From Bryobacterales bacterium (lineage in GTDB: Bacteria > Acidobacteriota > Terriglobia > Bryobacterales > UBA6623): a stretch of DNA of 64,000 bases. Location: positions 253,328 to 317,327 of the forward strand of contig JAPPMG010000096.1 of NCBI GenBank assembly GCA_028819215.1, read 5' to 3'. Every line of letters starts with the position of its first letter. Position 1 is the stretch's first letter. Position numbers and translations under genes: made by a program. This document shows, in pieces, positions 52,159 to 62,128 of this stretch. Under the pieces are notes generated by a model. It searched no databases, had not been told where the DNA came from, and saw only the letters and a list, made by a program, of their open reading frames with translations.

Positions 52159-54774
52159 TCATTCGCGGATCACCCAGATTGGCGACGACCAAGCGATCTC
52201 GTCGTTTACCTGCACCGCTCGCACGTAGTAGAAGTTCTCATCCGACGATGGCGCCTTGTCTGTGTATTCGAACTCGACATCCTTCGACATGGGGTTAAGC
52301 GTGTACACGACTTGGTTGTTGCGTACGAGCGCGACTTCTCGGATTGTGTCGGTCCCGAGAATCACGGCCCGGATTGCCGGGACTTCGCCGTGCGAGCGGA
52401 TCTCGTCTCCCATGAAGGCTTCGCCGACCCGGAATTCTACGATGATGTTGTCGGTCGCGCCATAGGTGTGGCGTTGCTTGATGGCGCTGTAGACGCCTTC
52501 CCTGGTGGCGTCTTCGGCATACACCATGGCGTACGACATATGCGTCGAGAGGTGGTCGGAGCTGGCGATGACGCCCAAGCGATGGCCCTTGGCCCAAGCG
52601 GCGGCAACCATCCCGTCCGGGTGGATTTCCTCAAGCATCGCCGAACCCTCTGACGGATAGTCGTCCCCCTTGTCTGAGAACGGGCAGCCCATGCATTCGT
52701 AGCTGTAGCGATCGCCTTGGAAGATCTCGACCACCGGCTCCAGATCGGGGTCGTTGTCGCGCCAGTCGGTTCCCATGTTGGTCGCGGAAGTGTGTGAGAT
52801 CGCGAGACCGCCGGAGCGCCGAATCTCTTCATACAGCATCTTGGTGTCGCCTTCGATCACAGGGCCGATGCCGTTGTGCCGCTGCATGTACTCGTCCGGC
52901 TTGACAAAAAACGGCACGTTCTGGATGCCGCGCCTGGTGTGGAACACGTTGCGATGCCCGTTCGGGTACCGCACCGAACGCTCGTAGCCGAACAACGACG
53001 CATAGCCTTGCGTGTAGAACAGATCCGCGGCCTTCTCGGTTAGCCACCACCAGTACGTTCGGTCGGCGCCGTACTGGTGGTCAGAAATGAAGCCCCAATC
53101 CATAGCCGCCCCGTCCAACATGTAGCGGTAGAAGTCTAGGATCGATCCGTCCGGCGACCCGCGCAGATCCATAGAGAGTTCCGTGTGCCGGTGAGTGTCG
53201 CCGCGCAGGATTTGCAGTTGCTTGCCCGCTACGCGGGTCCGATAGGCGCGGATGCGGCGCACGTCCTGGGCCTCGTTGGGATGGGCTGTGGGCCGCGCCG
53301 GCACAACTGGCTCCCGGTCGCTCAAGGCTGGTTGCGATGGCCGGACACCGGGCGCGTAACGACCCGCGTAGACGTTTTCGATGACGGTTTCCTCTGGCAA
53401 GTTGACCATTACCGAGAAAGTCGGGTGGCCATCGCGGGGCCAGGCGATCCACAAGCCATCTTGCGCCGGCGTCGCGGCTGCGAACATGCTGGACCTTCCC
53501 CGGCTGTACGGCAGCATGGCCGGCTCGGTCCAGCCTTCGTCTGTCAGCGTGGTAACGAAAAAGCGCCAGTAGTCGGCGAGCCGCCTTCCTTGGCGGTTGC
53601 GAATCAGCAGGTGCAGGCGATCTTGGTCGTCGATCGCCAGCCGACCGTAGTGGTGGAGTTGGCCGGTATCGGGCGTATAGACCTTTTCGCCGCGCTCGAT
53701 CGCAAACTCAGCAGCCATGCCCAGCTTGCTCTCGCCAGCGTATGCCGCCACCTCGACGCTGCGCAGGTCGTAGATCGGATAGCCGGCCGCGGTGTCGACC
53801 TTGTCCAGTCGGCCCTGGTCCTTGGCCCAGTTGACCCTGCCGACCTCGTAGCTCACCCACAGCCGGTCCTGGCTGTCCACTACCAGGTCGGGCCGGGCTT
53901 CCAGCCGCTCTGTCGCGGCAACTTCGATCACTCTCCCGGGCTCTCCGCCGGAGATCCGGCGCATGCGCACGTCATACCGCCCTTGATCGTACGTATCCCA
54001 AGCAACCGTAACGTGACCCAGCGAGTCCACTGCGATGGCCGGTTCCCAGTCGTTCTGCTCGCTGTCGCTGACCAGCAGCTCTGGGCCCCATGTGCCGTCC
54101 TCGTACGCCATGTAGTACACGTCGGACTGCTTGCCCCGGAACGCCTGCCAGGCCAAGTGGATCTTTCCGTCCCGAAATGCCACGTCTTGGTCGAAGTCCG
54201 ATTGCGGCGCGCTGGTCAACCGCTGCAGAGGGCCGAAAGTCGTGCCGTCGTACCAACGTGCGTACAGATCGAAATTGCCGTCGACTTGTTGCGACCACAC
54301 GGTCCACAGGCGCTCGTGCTCGTCGAACGCCAAGCGGGGCTTCCAGACGTCTCCGCTGACCCCGGGCACTTGGGTCCAAGTGCTCCAACGCTGCTTCTCG
54401 TTGTCAAAGCGCGCCAAGCGCACCTCGTCTTGGAATCCGTCGTAGCTGGCCCACGCCAGCCAGACTTCCGACCGATCCGCGGGATTCGTGACGATGTCCG
54501 GGAAATCGTCAGAGCGCGTGTCTTCGGTCATGCGCATTACGTCGACGATGCGTGGATCTAACGGTGGCTCGGGCTCCGGATCGCGTGGCTTCATGAACTG
54601 CTCTGACGAGCCCAGGTCAGGGATATTCTTGCGGGCGGACTCGTGCTGTGCGGGCGCGTCCGGACGCAAGCGTCCCGGCTGGGCGTCGTTTGGCTGGGCC
54701 GGCAGTATCGTCGCTGCGGCCAAGCCAAGGCTCAGGAGGTAGACAATCGAACGGTACAAGCCTGAAGAGGTCAT
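52159..54774 (-). CDS. DUF3604 protein with beta-propeller-like N-terminal half (copy 2)
   Basis: 871 aa with a signal peptide (SLGLAAATILPAQ). The N-terminal ~480 residues have propeller-like repeats (SEVWLAWASYDGFQD; GKIHLAWQAFRGK). The C-terminal DUF3604 part has ILRGDTHRHTELS, FISDHQYGADRTYWW and GVIASSDHLSTHMSY with His/Asp ligands. It is the same architecture as 11803-14106 with an extra N-terminal stretch. The start has no ribosome binding site, and an 11-bp inverted repeat flanks it. Function not established. Confidence 0.86.
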   Translation of the reverse strand: MTSSGLYRSIVYLLSLGLAAATILPAQPNDAQPGRLRPDAPAQHESARKNIPDLGSSEQFMKPRDPEPEPPLDPRIVDVMRMTEDTRSDDFPDIVTNPADRSEVWLAWASYDGFQDEVRLARFDNEKQRWSTWTQVPGVSGDVWKPRLAFDEHERLWTVWSQQVDGNFDLYARWYDGTTFGPLQRLTSAPQSDFDQDVAFRDGKIHLAWQAFRGKQSDVYYMAYEDGTWGPELLVSDSEQNDWEPAIAVDSLGHVTVAWDTYDQGRYDVRMRRISGGEPGRVIEVAATERLEARPDLVVDSQDRLWVSYEVGRVNWAKDQGRLDKVDTAAGYPIYDLRSVEVAAYAGESKLGMAAEFAIERGEKVYTPDTGQLHHYGRLAIDDQDRLHLLIRNRQGRRLADYWRFFVTTLTDEGWTEPAMLPYSRGRSSMFAAATPAQDGLWIAWPRDGHPTFSVMVNLPEETVIENVYAGRYAPGVRPSQPALSDREPVVPARPTAHPNEAQDVRRIRAYRTRVAGKQLQILRGDTHRHTELSMDLRGSPDGSILDFYRYMLDGAAMDWGFISDHQYGADRTYWWWLTEKAADLFYTQGYASLFGYERSVRYPNGHRNVFHTRRGIQNVPFFVKPDEYMQRHNGIGPVIEGDTKMLYEEIRRSGGLAISHTSATNMGTDWRDNDPDLEPVVEIFQGDRYSYECMGCPFSDKGDDYPSEGSAMLEEIHPDGMVAAAWAKGHRLGVIASSDHLSTHMSYAMVYAEDATREGVYSAIKQRHTYGATDNIIVEFRVGEAFMGDEIRSHGEVPAIRAVILGTDTIREVALVRNNQVVYTLNPMSKDVEFEYTDKAPSSDENFYYVRAVQVNDEIAWSSPIWVIRE

Positions 54775-54852
54775 AGGACACCGGGAAACGGCGCGACCAA
54801 TCTAGGAGCGCCAGCCTTCGGGGTTGGCACGATTCTAGCGAACCTCTTCAGG
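54761..54852 (-). repeat. 11-bp inverted repeat around the DUF3604 start
   Basis: CCTGAAGAGGT (54761-54771) and ACCTCTTCAGG (54842-54852) are perfectly complementary across 70 bases. In the mRNA the downstream copy lies immediately after the start codon, so pairing could hide the initiation region. Whether transcription begins early enough is unknown. Confidence 0.45.
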
Positions 54853-54976
54853 TACAACTCGGCCATGCCCATTCGTGGGGAAGAAGCAAGGGTCGGAATG
54901 TTCAACAATGGAGCAGGGCCGCCGGGCAGATGGAGGTCCGCGGGAGCTGCTTGGGACTTCCGCGTCTGCGCTTGAG

Positions 54977-55771
54977 ATGATCTCGCTTGACCGCGTCCGC
55001 GCCATCGCCGCCGATGCAGGCGCGGCCATCATGGAGGTGTACTCTCGCGATTTCAGCGTTCGCGCGAAGCACGATGCATCCCCGCTCACAGAGGCGGATC
55101 TCGCTGCTCACGCGATCATCGAGGGTCGCTTGCGGGAGCAGTTCCCCCAGATCCCGCTACTCTCCGAGGAAGGCTCCGAGCAGGTGCCGTATGCGACCCG
55201 CAGGCAGTGGCGGCGCTATTGGCTGGTCGACCCATTGGATGGCACCAAGGAGTTTGTCAAGCGCAACGGCCAGTTCACGGTCAACATTGCTCTGATCGAT
55301 GGCAACCGTCCGGTGGCCGGGGTAGTCCACGTGCCGGCCACAGGGACCACCTATTGGGGAGCTGAGTCCGCGGGCTCGTTCAAGTCCAGCGAAGCGGGTG
55401 ATGCAGTTCCGATTCGCTGCAGCACTGTCCCGGCCAGCGGACGACTGCGAGTGGTTGGAAGCAGTTCGCACCGATCAGCCGAGACTGACAGATATCTGCA
55501 GGCCTTGAGGAGGCGCTACAGCGAGCTATCCTTCTTGGCGGTTGGCAGTTCGATCAAGATCTGCATGGTGGCCGAAGGTGCAGCCGACATCTACCCGCGC
55601 TTCGGACCCACGATGGAATGGGATACAGCCGCCGCACATGCGATCCTGAATACGGCGGGCGGACGATTGATCCGACACGACACCGGTGAGGACTTGCCGT
55701 ACAACAAGCCAGACTTGCTGAACCAGTGGTTTGTGGCCGAGGCGGCCCGCAGCGGGCACGGCGGGGAGTGA
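54977..55771 (+). CDS. cysQ: 3'(2'),5'-bisphosphate nucleotidase CysQ-like (inositol-phosphatase fold)
   Basis: 264 aa from ATG 54977, the usual length; earlier in-frame ATGs at 54875 and 54908 would only add a poorly conserved lead. Metal and phosphate motifs: LLSEEGSEQVPY, WLVDPLDGTKEFVKRNGQF and the C-terminal PTMEWDTAAAHAIL. The family removes 3'-phosphate from PAP/PAPS made in sulfate assimilation. It heads an operon: the GAF gene starts 5 bases later and the UxaA gene follows. Together with cysE it fits sulfur assimilation. Confidence 0.92.
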   Translation: MISLDRVRAIAADAGAAIMEVYSRDFSVRAKHDASPLTEADLAAHAIIEGRLREQFPQIPLLSEEGSEQVPYATRRQWRRYWLVDPLDGTKEFVKRNGQFTVNIALIDGNRPVAGVVHVPATGTTYWGAESAGSFKSSEAGDAVPIRCSTVPASGRLRVVGSSSHRSAETDRYLQALRRRYSELSFLAVGSSIKICMVAEGAADIYPRFGPTMEWDTAAAHAILNTAGGRLIRHDTGEDLPYNKPDLLNQWFVAEAARSGHGGE

Positions 55772-55776
55772 ACGCG

Positions 55777-56226
55777 ATGCCGGACAAGATGCCCCTGCGG
55801 GAATTGGCTACGTTGTCGCCGACTGAGGCGCTCTCCAGGATCCTCACTGTTCTCGACGCCGATACCGGTACCTTGCATAGCCTGCGCGCTGACGGGCTCT
55901 TGCACTTGGAACAGCACTCCGGCCCGATTCCCGACGCCTTGCTGCCGGTGATCCGGCGTATCCCGGTAGGCAAGGGCATGGCCGGGCTGGCTGCCGAGCG
56001 GGCCGAGCCCATACAGGTCTGCAATCTCCAGACCGATGCTAGTGGCACTGCTCGCCCAGGGGCGCGCTCGACGGGCATGCGCGGTTCAATCTGCGTGCCT
56101 ATGATGAAGGGTACGCGCTTGGTGGGAGTCTTGGGCGTCGCCGTGGAACGCGAGCGCGATTTCAGCGACTCTGAGACCGATTGGCTCTTGGAAGCAGGCG
56201 CGATATTGGCCGAGACCTGCGAGTAA
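55777..56226 (+). CDS. GAF-domain protein
   Basis: 149 aa from ATG 55777 with GGGGAG upstream. Almost the whole chain is a GAF fold: LSRILTVLDADTGTLHSLR, VGKGMAGLAAERAEPI and SICVPMMKGTRLVGVLGVAV. GAF domains bind small ligands or sense redox. There is no output domain, so it may be a stand-alone sensor or a methionine-sulfoxide-reductase-type (fRMsr) protein. Two Cys (VCNLQ and SICVP) could match the fRMsr catalytic pair, but I cannot confirm the positions. Located between cysQ and uxaA-like genes. Confidence 0.85.
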   Translation: MPDKMPLRELATLSPTEALSRILTVLDADTGTLHSLRADGLLHLEQHSGPIPDALLPVIRRIPVGKGMAGLAAERAEPIQVCNLQTDASGTARPGARSTGMRGSICVPMMKGTRLVGVLGVAVERERDFSDSETDWLLEAGAILAETCE

Positions 56227-56232
56227 TCTGGC

Positions 56233-57795
56233 ATGCCGACGCAATTGGTCAATCTCGACCCCTCCCGACTGCCTGCTAATCCTTGGATCCATCTGCATCC
56301 TAGCGACAACGTCGCCGTAGCGCGGGTCCACATCCCCGCTGGGGCCAAGCTGGAGTTCGAGGGGGAGCAGATCCAAACTTCCCAGCCGATCGCGCCAGGC
56401 CACAAGATCGCCCTGCGCGAAGTGGCGGCGGGCGAGACCGTGTACAAATACGGTGAAGAGATCGGTCGCGCGGGAGAACTCCTTCATCCGGGCACTTGGG
56501 TGCATACCCACAACTTGGAGTTCGACATCAACGAGCGCCAGTACGAATTCGGCACGGCGCGGTCTGACCTAGCGGACATCCCCCTGCCGGAGAACCGCAC
56601 TTTCATGGGGTACCCGCGCGCCGACGGCCGGGCAGGCACGCGCAACTTTGTTGCCATTGTGGGGGCGAGCAACTGTTCCGCCTATGCGACCGAACGCATC
56701 GCCGCTGCGTTTCGCGACGAGAGCTTTGCCGGGACCGGTGTGGATGGAGTCGTCGCGCTGCCTCACGCGGATGGCTGTGGCCAAGGCGAGGGTGCTGACA
56801 TGGACCTCTTGCGCAAAACGCTGGGGGGCTTGGCCGATCACCCCAACATCGCCGCCGCGGTCGTGGTCGGGCTAGGTTGCGAGGTGAACCAGATCGGCTA
56901 CTATCTCCGCGACGAGACGGCGCAACCGGGCATGGCGCCTCGCCGGGGGCTGACCCTGCAGGAGAGCGGGGGCACTCGTCGCGCGGTCGAGGATGGCGTC
57001 AGAGCCGTACGGGAGATGATCGAGTCTGCCGGCCGTTTGGAACGCCAGCCTTGTCCAGTGTCCAAAATCGCCATCTCGCTCGAGTGCGGCGGCTCGGACG
57101 CGTTCTCTGGGATCACGGCCAATCCTGGGGTGGGCTACTGCGCGGATCTTGTAGTCAAGCAGGGAGGTACGGCCTGTCTGGGCGAGACGACCGAGATCTG
57201 GGGTGCCGAGCACCTGCTGACGCGGCGCTCGGCCAGCCCGGCCGTGGGTAGGCGGCTGCTGGAGATGTTGGACTGGTACTTCGACTACGTGCGTCGCTTC
57301 AAAGACCCTGTCACGTTCAACAGCAACCCCTCGCCGGGCAACATGGCAGGCGGGATCACCAACATCGCCGAAAAGTCTCTCGGGGCGGTTGCCAAGGGCG
57401 GCCACGCCACGCTCAGCGCGGTTTACGACTATGCCGAGCGGATCGACGAGAGCGGCTTCGTGTTCATGAACAGCCCCGGCTACGACCCGGCCTCGGTAAC
57501 CGGCATGGTTGCCGGAGGTTGCAACATCTGTCTCTTCACTACAGGCAGGGGAAGTTGCTTCGGCTTCGCTACTGCGCCGGTAATCAAGGTCGCATCGAAT
57601 TCCGCAACCGCCAGGCACATGGACGAGGACATGGATATCAACGCCGGCACCGTCGCGGACGGCGAAGAGGACATTGCCGGTCTCGGACGCAGAATGTACG
57701 AGACGCTTCTGGAGGTGGCGTCCGGCCGCCAAACCTGCAGCGAGCGGTTGGGCCATCGAGAAATGATGACGTGGAGGATCGGCCCGACTCTCTGA
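56233..57795 (+). CDS. UxaA family hydrolyase (altronate / galactarate dehydratase-like)
   Basis: 520 aa, 6 bases after the GAF gene. N-terminal SAF domain (~15-100; GHKIALREVAAGETVYKYG), then the large UxaA part: GYPRADGRAGTRNFVAIVG, VALPHADGCGQGEGAD, VVVGLGCEVNQIG, SLECGGSDAFSGITANPG and TGRGSCFGFATAPVIKV. The Cys and His-rich motifs fit an iron-dependent dehydratase of sugar acids. The exact substrate (altronate, galactarate or other) cannot be fixed. It is the last gene of the cysQ operon. Confidence 0.92.
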   Translation: MPTQLVNLDPSRLPANPWIHLHPSDNVAVARVHIPAGAKLEFEGEQIQTSQPIAPGHKIALREVAAGETVYKYGEEIGRAGELLHPGTWVHTHNLEFDINERQYEFGTARSDLADIPLPENRTFMGYPRADGRAGTRNFVAIVGASNCSAYATERIAAAFRDESFAGTGVDGVVALPHADGCGQGEGADMDLLRKTLGGLADHPNIAAAVVVGLGCEVNQIGYYLRDETAQPGMAPRRGLTLQESGGTRRAVEDGVRAVREMIESAGRLERQPCPVSKIAISLECGGSDAFSGITANPGVGYCADLVVKQGGTACLGETTEIWGAEHLLTRRSASPAVGRRLLEMLDWYFDYVRRFKDPVTFNSNPSPGNMAGGITNIAEKSLGAVAKGGHATLSAVYDYAERIDESGFVFMNSPGYDPASVTGMVAGGCNICLFTTGRGSCFGFATAPVIKVASNSATARHMDEDMDINAGTVADGEEDIAGLGRRMYETLLEVASGRQTCSERLGHREMMTWRIGPTL

Positions 57796-58028
57796 GCCGC
57801 CAAAGGGCCTGGATTGTTCCAGGTTGGCCGTAGTTCGAGAAAACCGCCGCCCTGCCATTGCAACCCTCGACCGCCAAGCCACGTCACCGTTTCAGGCTCC
57901 GAAACGTTCAGAGCCGCGCTCGTGCGGATGTCGTTCTGCGCTGAACACTCACCCTATTCCCACTGCGGACCAGCGCCAGGTTGCGCGCGTTGGATGCCGT
58001 CGTGCGAGCGGCTAGGATAAGAGGAGCG

Positions 58029-58105
58029 GCCGGGGTAGCTCAGCTGGTTAGAGCGACGGACTCATAACCCGTAGGTCGGCGGTTCAAGTCCGCCCCCCGG
58101 CACCA
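58029..58105 (+). tRNA. tRNA-Met (anticodon CAT)
   Basis: 77 bases with CCA encoded. The acceptor stem GCCGGGG pairs with CCCCGGC. The D-arm, the anticodon loop with CAT at 58063-58065, the variable loop and the T-arm with GGTTCAAGTCC are all present. Elongator Met is favoured over Ile2 or initiator by overall pattern, but this was not tested by a program. Confidence 0.93.
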
Positions 58106-58170
58106 GCCTCAAAAGGTCCGACCCGGACACATAGGTTACAGAACGTACCGGAGACATAGGTCACAACTTC
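58106..58170. repeat. two direct 18-bp repeats next to tRNA-Met
   Basis: CCGGACACATAGGTTACA (58123-58140) and CCGGAGACATAGGTCACA (58148-58165) differ at two positions and are 25 bp apart. The second, extended to 58144-58165, is nearly an inverted copy of 62737-62758. The motif resembles ends of IS481-type elements. Confidence 0.6.
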
Positions 58171-58205
58171 GCTCCGTACGGGTCGTCAATGCTCTGCGGT
58201 GTCCT

Positions 58206-58442
58206 TTGCTCGAGGTCAAGAGATGGCTGCTGGGAACTCACCAGGGCGCCGTCAAGAAACAGCATTTGGACTACTACCTGGATGAATTCACTTTTCGCTT
58301 CAATCGCAGGACATCCCGTTCCCGCGGCCTGCTGTTCTATCGCTTGCTCCAGCAAGCGGTCGCGACCGACCCAGTCCCGCGCAAGACGATACTCGGAGGC
58401 TCGCAAGCCCAACAGGTTGCCCCGGAAGGCAGTGTGGAGTAA
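58206..58442 (+). pseudogene. C-terminal fragment of an IS1595/ISXO2-type transposase
   Basis: The frame matches only the end of ISXO2-like DDE transposases: VKRWLLGTHQGAV, then HLDYYLDEFTFRFNRRTSRS and GLLFYRLLQQAVATDPVP. The N-terminal DNA-binding part and the first catalytic acidic residues are missing. It is a decayed remnant of a mobile element inserted beside the tRNA. Confidence 0.85.
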
Positions 58443-58663
58443 AGCACCTATATCGGATCACAACATATTGGGGCGCGTGGAGTGAAGCACCTATCCCAGT
58501 GCAGGCTATCTCGTAACGAACCGAACCGTTGCCATCGCTCCACGCGGTTGTGGCCAGATTTCTAGGAAAAGCGAAGGATTTCAGCCAAGAATCCCTTGAC
58601 GCCCCCCCCCATTCGCGATACGTTGTGGCCGGAGTTCGGAACTCACACGAGGAGGGAATTGCC

Positions 58664-61600
58664 ATGCATTCACGATCTGCGCAGTTGCTATTCATTGCGG
58701 CGATAACCGTGGTCCTTGTTCCCGCTGTTTGCGGGCAAACCTCGCTCGGCTCGATCTCTGGCCTCGTAACCGACCAGTCCGGGGCCGCGGTACCTGACGT
58801 GGCAATCAATGTCACGGACATCGGACGCAACTCGACCTTCAGCACTTCGTCGAACGAACAGGGCTTCTACGTCGTCACTCAACTGCCTCCTGGAGCCTAC
58901 GATCTGTCGGCGGAAACGGCCGGGTTCCGCCGCTACGAACTCGGGGCCATTGTCGTTTCGACACAAGAAAAGGTTTCGGCGGATATCATCCTCGAATTGG
59001 GTGCCGTCACGGAATCGGTGTCAGTAACGGCAAACGTCCTGGAGTTGGAGACGGGTACGTCCACTCTGAGCGCCGTCATCGAGAACAAGAAGATCCTGGA
59101 TCTGCCGTTGAATGGCCGCAACGTGTTCGCGTTGGCTCTGCTGACCGCCGGAGTCTATGCCAGCATCCCCACCCACTCAACCGGCGGTATCGGCGAGGCC
59201 TTTCACGTACAGGGCCGGTTCATCGCGAATGGTGGACGCGAATCTTCCAATGCGATCATGCTCGATGGCGTTTCGGTCAACTCCAACGGTATTGCCGAGG
59301 GTCGGCAGTTTGCCACCGGTGTCCCTTCGGCCGACGGCATCCAAGAGTTCAGGGTGCAGACCAATGGCTACTCTGCCGAATATGGTCGCAGTGGTGGAGG
59401 CGTGCTCACTCTCGCGACCAAGTCCGGAACCAATGACGTTCACGGCACGGCGTTCTGGTACCTGCGGGACAGTTCGATGGACGCGAACAACTTCTTTGCC
59501 AATGCCGCGGGCCGGGAATTAGGCGACTTCAGGCGCCACGACACCGGTGGCAGCGTCGGCGGGCCGGTTGTTGCCGACAAGGTCTTCTACTTCGTCAATC
59601 TGGAATCACGATATGCGCGCGCAGCGACGCTGCGCCGCCACACGGTTCCAACTCCGTTGCAGCACCAAGGGGACTTCTCTGAGTCGCGGAATGCCGGCGG
59701 GGCGCTGCGCGTGATTCACAACCCTTTCACGACGGTGCCGGACCCGGCCGCCCCCGGGCGGTTCATCCGCCAGCCGTTTCCCAACAACAGGATCCCGGAG
59801 AGTATGCGAGATCCCATTTCGCGCAACATCCTCGACTACTATCCAGAACCGAACGCGGCTGGGAACCAGTACACCAGCCAGTTCAACTGGGTCGGCCAGT
59901 TCTCCCGGCCGAATGACGCGAATCGCCTCACCACGAAGTCGGATTTCAATATCAGCGACGCGCAGCGCCTGTTCGTGCGCTACAACTACTTCGGCCACAC
60001 GAACGACACACCGCAAACATGGCCGGACAATCCCGCCTGCCCGAATCCGGACTGCACGAGCATCTACAGCCGTCAGCAAAACGCTGCGATCGACTATACG
60101 AACACGATCAACGCGCAGACGGTGCTGAATATGAGATGGGGAGTTGGCCGCTCCATCTTGGACCGGGAGGTGGGGCACCTGGGCTTTCGGCCATCGACAC
60201 TGGGCTACCCCGAATACATGGAGGAAGGTGCAGACGTCTTGATGTTCCCCCAGTACGCCGTGCAAGACTTTTCGGCTCCCGCCACCCAGCATCACATGAA
60301 CTACAAGTCTTCGATCATGGTGCACACCCTGCTTGCCAACCTCACACGCGTGGAAGGGCGCCACAACCTCAAGTTCGGGGGGGACTTCCGGTTCAATTTC
60401 GTGAACTACAGTCAGCGCGTCTACAACCCGCTCTTCAGGTTTAACCGGGCCATGACCCAAGGTCCGGACCCGCGGCGCCCAAGCGGCCGTGCAGGCCACG
60501 GACTGGCTTCCTTCATCCTGGGCACGGGCGCAGCCGGCGCACTGACCCATAACAACCGACCCGCTAGTGCAAACCGCTACTTCGGCTTGTACTTCCAGGA
60601 TGACTATAAGGTGAGTCGCCGGCTGACCCTCAATCTTGGTTTGCGCTGGGATGTCGAGACGGGGAAGACGGAGCGGTACGACCGGATTACGGTCTTCGAT
60701 CCGTTCGTCAAGAACCCGGTCAGCGATGACGTGGGATTCGAGGTGCGAGGAGGCTATTTGTTTCCCGGGAAGGGCATGGCCAGCAACAGACTGCATCCAA
60801 CGCAGTGGGCAAACCTGAACCCTCGGGTAGGCTTCGCCTATCAGGTCGCCGAGAAGACGCTGATCCGCGGCGGCTACTGGGTCATGTTCGATGCAGCCAT
60901 TTACGGAGCCGCCGGTCGCCTGGGTTCGGGAACGGTGTTCAACGCCAGCACCCAATGGCTAGCAACCTTGGACGGAGTCACTCCCTTCCGCAATATGAGC
61001 GATCCGTTTCCCGACGGGATCAACTTCGCGGAGGGCGATTCCAGAGGTGTCGCAGCGGCCCTGGGCCAAGCCGTTTCCCAAGCTCCGTACCCGGACAGCA
61101 TGCCAGTACCCTACAACCAGCAATGGAACTTCACCATCCAAAGATCCTTGGGATCGAATCTCCTTTGGGAGGCCGCCTACGCGGGCAGCAAGGGAACGCA
61201 TCTGCCACTTGACTGGCAAGTGGACCAGTTGCATCCGGACTACATCTCGCCAGATAACAACCTTCTGCAGCTCGTCGACAATCCGTTCTACGGGATCATT
61301 ACCACGGGCGTGATGGCGCAGCCGAGGGTGCAGCGTGGCCAGCTTCTCACACCATTCCCGCAGTACCCCGGTGCCCGGCTACCCAGGCAAGGCTGGGGCA
61401 ACTCAAACTATCACTCGTTCCAGACCCGGCTGGAGCAGCGTTTCGCCGCCGGCACGAGCTTCATGGTCGCCTACACGTTCGCGAAGACGATTTCTGATGG
61501 CGGCGACGATGTGTGGCTGGGCTCCAATGAAAGCAATGCATACTGCAGGCACTGCGATCGCTCCGTCTCTGTCTATAACCAGACTCATAGGCTCGTCACA

Positions 61601-62128
61601 AACTTCACCTACGAGCTGCCGTTCGGTCGGGGCAAGCGATTCGGCCGCGGCTGGAGCAAGGCGCTGGACGCGATTCTGGGCCAGTGGCAGATTAACGGAA
61701 TCGGGACATTGAATAGCGGTCTGCCGCTTCGGATGCGGATCAATCAGAACACCAGTCGTTCGTTCGGAGGTGGCCAGCGTCCGAACTCCACGGGGCGAAG
61801 CGCCGAACTGGGCTCCGAAAAGACCTTGAATCGGTGGTTCGACACGGAACAATTCGTGAGACCTGCGCAATTCACCTTTGGCGACGTCGGTAGGGTTCAT
61901 CCAACGTTGCGGTCCGATTTCATCGAGGCTCTCGACTTCTCCGTGTTCAAGAACTTCCGTTATGGCGAGCGCTGGAAGTTCCAGTTCCGAGCCGAAGCGT
62001 TCAATGTGTTCAACCATCCCGTATTCGGCGCTCCCAACACGGTCTTCGGGAATCCGAACTTCGGTCGCGTCGTCAGCCAGGCCACAGCTCCACGACAACT
62101 TCAATTGGCTTTGCGATTGCAGTTCTGA
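58664..62128 (+). CDS. Oar-like TonB-dependent receptor, paralogue 3
   Basis: 1154 aa from ATG 58664, chosen for GGAGGG just upstream. Signal peptide (FIAAITVVLVPAVCGQ), carboxypeptidase-regulatory-like domain (~25-115; GFYVVTQLPPGAYDLSAE), plug (~125-250; ILDLPLNGRNVFAL and IMLDGVSVNSNG), then the barrel ending LQLALRLQF. It has the same architecture as the pair at 30-37 kb but is clearly more distant. It sits between an IS1595 fragment and a repeat inverted with respect to its upstream side, so it may have been moved as a unit. Confidence 0.93.
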   Translation: MHSRSAQLLFIAAITVVLVPAVCGQTSLGSISGLVTDQSGAAVPDVAINVTDIGRNSTFSTSSNEQGFYVVTQLPPGAYDLSAETAGFRRYELGAIVVSTQEKVSADIILELGAVTESVSVTANVLELETGTSTLSAVIENKKILDLPLNGRNVFALALLTAGVYASIPTHSTGGIGEAFHVQGRFIANGGRESSNAIMLDGVSVNSNGIAEGRQFATGVPSADGIQEFRVQTNGYSAEYGRSGGGVLTLATKSGTNDVHGTAFWYLRDSSMDANNFFANAAGRELGDFRRHDTGGSVGGPVVADKVFYFVNLESRYARAATLRRHTVPTPLQHQGDFSESRNAGGALRVIHNPFTTVPDPAAPGRFIRQPFPNNRIPESMRDPISRNILDYYPEPNAAGNQYTSQFNWVGQFSRPNDANRLTTKSDFNISDAQRLFVRYNYFGHTNDTPQTWPDNPACPNPDCTSIYSRQQNAAIDYTNTINAQTVLNMRWGVGRSILDREVGHLGFRPSTLGYPEYMEEGADVLMFPQYAVQDFSAPATQHHMNYKSSIMVHTLLANLTRVEGRHNLKFGGDFRFNFVNYSQRVYNPLFRFNRAMTQGPDPRRPSGRAGHGLASFILGTGAAGALTHNNRPASANRYFGLYFQDDYKVSRRLTLNLGLRWDVETGKTERYDRITVFDPFVKNPVSDDVGFEVRGGYLFPGKGMASNRLHPTQWANLNPRVGFAYQVAEKTLIRGGYWVMFDAAIYGAAGRLGSGTVFNASTQWLATLDGVTPFRNMSDPFPDGINFAEGDSRGVAAALGQAVSQAPYPDSMPVPYNQQWNFTIQRSLGSNLLWEAAYAGSKGTHLPLDWQVDQLHPDYISPDNNLLQLVDNPFYGIITTGVMAQPRVQRGQLLTPFPQYPGARLPRQGWGNSNYHSFQTRLEQRFAAGTSFMVAYTFAKTISDGGDDVWLGSNESNAYCRHCDRSVSVYNQTHRLVTNFTYELPFGRGKRFGRGWSKALDAILGQWQINGIGTLNSGLPLRMRINQNTSRSFGGGQRPNSTGRSAELGSEKTLNRWFDTEQFVRPAQFTFGDVGRVHPTLRSDFIEALDFSVFKNFRYGERWKFQFRAEAFNVFNHPVFGAPNTVFGNPNFGRVVSQATAPRQLQLALRLQF

